The notes below the pieces were generated by a model. That model was not told the origin of the DNA. It ran no database searches and saw nothing but the letters and a program-made list of their open reading frames with translations. DNA of 64,000 bases, taken from positions 1 to 64,000 of the forward strand of contig CADBCS010000023.1 of the NCBI GenBank assembly GCA_902793195.1, written 5' to 3'. The stretch is from an uncultured Coriobacteriaceae bacterium (GTDB lineage Bacteria; Actinomycetota; Coriobacteriia; Coriobacteriales; Atopobiaceae). The position numbers were made by a program, and so were the translations under genes. Shown in pieces: positions 60,648-64,000 of this stretch (the stretch's first letter is position 1; each line of letters starts with the position of its first letter).

Positions 60648-62620
60648 TACGCTCCAGCCTCCATCTTCTCGGTCAGCTCGATCCACTCCTCCTCGAGCAG
60701 GGGTATCTTCTTGGACAGTGCCGTGTACTCGCGCATGGCATCGTCGAAGGCACCCGCATCGTTATAGAGCTCCTCGGAGGCCATGAGCGTCATGAGTTCG
60801 TCGTAGCGCGCCTGAGCAGGCGTCAGCGCGGCCTCCACCTCCTCGAGCCGTCGCTTCGTGGCACGCAGCGCCCTGCTTTGCGCCTGTCGTGCCTGGGCCT
60901 CCGCACGTCGTTGCTCCTTCGTCTTTACGTTTCGTCCCGCAGGCCGCTTGGGCGTCTCGGCGGCAGGAGACTTGGCTTTGGGCTCCGCCTGCGAATCGTC
61001 CGCAGCCTCGAGCTCCGCCCGCTTGAACAGGTAGTAATCGTAATCTCCCACATAGGTCGTCGCCCGGTGGTCGCGTACGTCCACAACCTTGTTGGATATG
61101 GCACGCACCAGATGCTCGTCGTGGCTGATGAGCACGATGGTCGCCTCGAACTCCTTGAGGGCACGCTCCAACACGTCCACGGAATCGATGTCCAGGTGGT
61201 TCGTCGGCTCGTCCAGCAACAGGAGCGGGTCGGGCGCTACGAGCATCTTTGCCAAGGCCAGTCGTGCGCGCTCCCCACCCGAGAGCACCGATACGCGCTT
61301 GAGCACGTCATCCCCATGGAAGAGGAAGGCGCCCAGAAGCCTGCGCTCCTCGGAACTCGTCCACCCAGCTGCCACCGAATCCATCTCGGCCAATACGGTG
61401 TTCGCCGGATTGAGCGTCTCGAGCTGATGCTGGGCGTAGTAGGCTGAGGTCACGTTCTTGCCCAGCTCGACCGTACCCGCATCGGGCGCGATAACGTTAC
61501 CGATGAGCTTCATGAGCGTGGACTTGCCCGCGCCGTTTGGCCCCACAAGAGCCACATGGTCTCCACGATACAGCGTGAGGTCCAGGCCATCGTAGACGCG
61601 ATTGCTCCCGTAGTGCTTGGAGACACCCGCAAGCTCAACGACCTTGTCGCCTGTGCGCGGCGGCTTTGGAAAGGAAAAGTGCACTGTCTGGTGCGAGTCG
61701 GGAAGGATGACGAGCTCCTCCTTGATGCGCTCGACGCGTCGCACGCGCTCTTGAACCTGCCTCGCCTTGGTGGGCTTGTATCGAAAGCGCTCGATGAAGG
61801 TCTCCATATGGGCGATGTCGCGCTCCTGAGCAGCACGCTTTGCGCGCAGTTGCTCGAGGTTGTCCTCGCGCTGGCGCAAATACGAGCTGTAGTTGCCGGC
61901 ATAGGTGTACAGTCGCTTGTTCTCCAGCGACGCAACATGGCTCACGCACTTGTCCATGAACGAGCGATCATGGCTCACCAGAAGGACGGCACCGTCATAG
62001 CCTGCGATAAACTGCTCGAGCCACTGGACGCTCTCCAAATCGAGATGGTTGGTCGGCTCGTCCAGCAGAAGAAGGTCGGGGTGGCGCAGCAGCAGCTTGG
62101 AAAGCGCGATGCGCATCTGCCAACCACCCGAGAACTCCTTGGCCGGCTTTGTGAAGTCGGCAACCGGAAAGCCCAAGCCGGCCAGGATGGCCCGAGCGCG
62201 TGACTCGAGCTCGTACCCGCCCAAGCGCTCATAGCGGTCTTGTGCCTGCCCGTACTGCGCTAGAAGTCGCTCGAGCTCCACGCCCTCTTGCGCGTCCGCT
62301 ATGTCTTGCTCCAGCTGGGCGACCCTGCGCTCCAAGTCGCGTATCTCCCGCGCGGAGTCAATTACCTCCTCGAGCGCCGACTTTCCGGAGGCGATCTTCG
62401 CCTCCTGCTCCAAATATCCAATCGTCATGTCCTTGGCAAAGGACACGGTACCCTCGTCGGCTGACTCCACGCCCATGATGATCTTGAGCAACGTGGTCTT
62501 GCCAGCCCCGTTGGGACCGACAAGGGCCCATCGCTCGCCCGCATTGAGCTGAAGCGTGGCATCCCCATAGAGCATGCGTCCACCAAAGGACTTTGATACC
62601 TTGTCTACCAGAGCAATCAT
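60647..62620 (-). CDS. ABC-F family ATPase
   Basis: A 657-residue ABC-F protein. Walker A motifs are GPNGAGKT and GPNGAGKS; signature FSGGWQMR and LSGGERAR; Walker B LLLLDEPTNHLD in both domains. A linker with about 80 residues (RFRYKPTKARQVQERVRR) and a C-terminal coiled coil follow, the Uup/YfmR-like layout. ABC-F proteins bind the ribosomal E site and relieve stalling or give antibiotic protection. It heads a mini-operon with the next membrane protein. Confidence 0.92.
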   Translation of the reverse strand: MIALVDKVSKSFGGRMLYGDATLQLNAGERWALVGPNGAGKTTLLKIIMGVESADEGTVSFAKDMTIGYLEQEAKIASGKSALEEVIDSAREIRDLERRVAQLEQDIADAQEGVELERLLAQYGQAQDRYERLGGYELESRARAILAGLGFPVADFTKPAKEFSGGWQMRIALSKLLLRHPDLLLLDEPTNHLDLESVQWLEQFIAGYDGAVLLVSHDRSFMDKCVSHVASLENKRLYTYAGNYSSYLRQREDNLEQLRAKRAAQERDIAHMETFIERFRYKPTKARQVQERVRRVERIKEELVILPDSHQTVHFSFPKPPRTGDKVVELAGVSKHYGSNRVYDGLDLTLYRGDHVALVGPNGAGKSTLMKLIGNVIAPDAGTVELGKNVTSAYYAQHQLETLNPANTVLAEMDSVAAGWTSSEERRLLGAFLFHGDDVLKRVSVLSGGERARLALAKMLVAPDPLLLLDEPTNHLDIDSVDVLERALKEFEATIVLISHDEHLVRAISNKVVDVRDHRATTYVGDYDYYLFKRAELEAADDSQAEPKAKSPAAETPKRPAGRNVKTKEQRRAEAQARQAQSRALRATKRRLEEVEAALTPAQARYDELMTLMASEELYNDAGAFDDAMREYTALSKKIPLLEEEWIELTEKMEAGA

Positions 62621-62755
62621 CGATGCGTAACTCCATAAAGATCGACAACGTCTTTTAGTCTATCGGTCAATTCCCATGCCCATACCGCAATAGCCCCCTT
62701 ACCACAAAAAGGGAACACCGCCCGCCAGGCATCCGGGTCCGCGGCACGCGACACA

Positions 62756-63985
62756 CTAGCTGATCTTGAGCTTGAGGCAGATGATCCTTCGCAGCGACTC
62801 GTCTATGCGCTCCTCACCAATGGTCCCGTTCTTCACGGCATCGAGCAGCCCGTTATAGGCTGCCTTAAAGTCGTTTGGCATGAGCACGACATCGGCACCT
62901 GCCTGTATGGCGCGCACGGCCACCTCGGAGGGCTTGCACACGTCCTTGATTGCATCCATGTTGAGCGCGTCGGTCACTATCACGCCATCGTATCCCAAAT
63001 CATTGCGAAGCAGATCCCGCATGACCTTCGGGCTAAGGGAGGCCGGCGTGTCGCCCTCTCCCCTTGCCAATTCCAGACACGTGAGGTGCCCCACCATGAT
63101 CATGGGCACATCTGCCTTGATGGCTTCGACAAATGGAACGAGTTCCATTGACTTCATCTCGTCTTCCGTGCGATGGGAGTAGATGCGACCGTTGTGCGAA
63201 TCCCCCTCCGCCCCACCGATACCGGGAAAGTGCTTCGCGGCACAGAGCACCCCCTCTCGCGAGAAGCCGTCGATCTGCGCCACGACCATGGATGCCACCA
63301 GGTCCGGTGTGCTTCCAAAGGAACGCTGCCGCATTGTTCCGCCTTCGGGCTGGTCGATGTCTGCCACGGGGGCGAAGTCCACGTTGAACCCGAGCTTCTT
63401 GAGGTAGCTCGCTATGTTCCGAGCAACGACCCGCGCTTGGTCAACGTCCCCCTCCGCGCCCACCGCGTTCATGTTTCCGGGATCTGTTACCCCAAACGCC
63501 TTGTTGCTGGCAACACGCGAGACTGTGCCGCCCTCCTCGTCGACGCACAGGAAGGGCACGAGGCCACAGGCGTCCTTTATGTAGTTACCGGTGTTGCGCA
63601 GCATCTCTTGAGTCTGCTTGGGGCTCTGCAGGTTCCCCGAGAAGTAGCATAGCCCGCCAACGGGATATCTTGTGGCTGCGGCACGCGTGGTCTCCCCGGC
63701 ACTCACGGCCACCTCCACATCCGTAAGCTGCTCGGGTGTCACCACGAAGAGCTGGGCAACCTTCTGCTCCGTCGTAAGGCCCTTAAGTATCTTGTCTATA
63801 CGCTCGCTTTCGCTTGGTGTGCGTGAGGCGCCACCGCCGTTGCCCACAGCCGCTTGTTCGGCCTGCTGTGCCTGCCCCCCTCCCTGGGATTTGTTGCCCG
63901 TTTGGCGCCAGAGGGCATACGCCCCCAAAGCGATTAGCCCCACCACAAGGAAGACAACGATGTAGGTTAGGCCGCGCTTCTGCAT
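62756..63985 (-). CDS. GH3 beta-N-acetylhexosaminidase, NagZ-like
   Basis: A 409-residue glycoside hydrolase family 3 enzyme. An N-terminal anchor (about 6-26) and a Gln/Gly-rich linker place it outside the membrane. The catalytic domain has FLCVDEEGGTVSRV, AKHFPGIGG-x3-DSH (the NagZ loop with catalytic Asp-His) and nucleophile VTDALNMD. Gram-positive NagZ enzymes remove GlcNAc from muropeptides in cell-wall recycling. The longest unexplained gap upstream is beyond the window. Promoter-like AT-rich DNA lies at 62621-62755. Confidence 0.92.
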   Translation of the reverse strand: MQKRGLTYIVVFLVVGLIALGAYALWRQTGNKSQGGGQAQQAEQAAVGNGGGASRTPSESERIDKILKGLTTEQKVAQLFVVTPEQLTDVEVAVSAGETTRAAATRYPVGGLCYFSGNLQSPKQTQEMLRNTGNYIKDACGLVPFLCVDEEGGTVSRVASNKAFGVTDPGNMNAVGAEGDVDQARVVARNIASYLKKLGFNVDFAPVADIDQPEGGTMRQRSFGSTPDLVASMVVAQIDGFSREGVLCAAKHFPGIGGAEGDSHNGRIYSHRTEDEMKSMELVPFVEAIKADVPMIMVGHLTCLELARGEGDTPASLSPKVMRDLLRNDLGYDGVIVTDALNMDAIKDVCKPSEVAVRAIQAGADVVLMPNDFKAAYNGLLDAVKNGTIGEERIDESLRRIICLKLKIS

Positions 63986-64000
63986 GCTCGCGGCATCACC

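Overview
The window reads as a high-GC Gram-positive chromosome of the class Coriobacteriia (Olsenella/Atopobium-like). That placement is an inference from base composition, strong AGGAGG-type ribosome binding sites, a cmk-plsC fusion gene, ChW-repeat surface protein and the housekeeping gene order; no rRNA is present to confirm it.

Region 1 (1-16526) is the right part of an integrated tailed phage. Integrase lies next to a tRNA-Pro(GGG) gene, the presumed attachment site. Read leftward on the minus strand come an excisionase-like HTH, RusA resolvase, a recombination/replication block (AAA_24 ATPase, DUF669, SF2 helicase, primase/AAA_25 helicase), a late-regulator-like protein, and a packaging block (HNH, PLD-like, TerS, TerL, portal) cut by the window edge. 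Two small plus-strand genes and a large AT-richer gene (coiled coils plus two HTH domains) are inserted between the replication and packaging blocks. Three intergenic spots carry arrays of the pentamer GGACA/TGTCC, which look like the operator system of this phage. The helicase lacks the DEAH (motif II) segment.

Region 2 (16.6-28.1 kb) is host accessory DNA: a zinc-ribbon membrane protein, a nucleotidyltransferase, a three-gene operon linking an unknown protein, a giant sensor-MFS fusion and a SpoIIE-type phosphatase, then a HAD phosphatase, a lipoprotein and a GH32 fructosidase.

Region 3 (28.1-34 kb) is decaying accessory DNA: a ChW-repeat surface protein among gene fragments (AAA-ATPase/DUF1703 type, RAMA domain, RecG-like, a recombinase-transposase chimera), several ending close to long palindromes.

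Region 4 (34-42 kb) holds an isochorismatase-like hydrolase, a glycerol-3-phosphate-oxidoreductase-like cluster (DUF1667, a frameshifted FAD oxidoreductase, a GlpA-like protein with a BFD [2Fe-2S] domain) and an ABC exporter whose ATPase carries a GAF domain.

Region 5 (42-64 kb) is almost pure housekeeping on the minus strand: ABC-F protein, nfo, coaBC, zinc-ribbon coiled-coil protein, cysteine desulfurase, rpe, gpsA, plsY (with an in-frame UGA), der, DUF512 radical SAM protein, ispH, cmk-plsC fusion, a pseudouridine synthase, scpB, scpA, a site-2-type protease, a second ABC-F protein and a NagZ-like GH3. Tight spacing and ATGA-type overlaps suggest long operons covering phospholipid, isoprenoid and chromosome-segregation functions.
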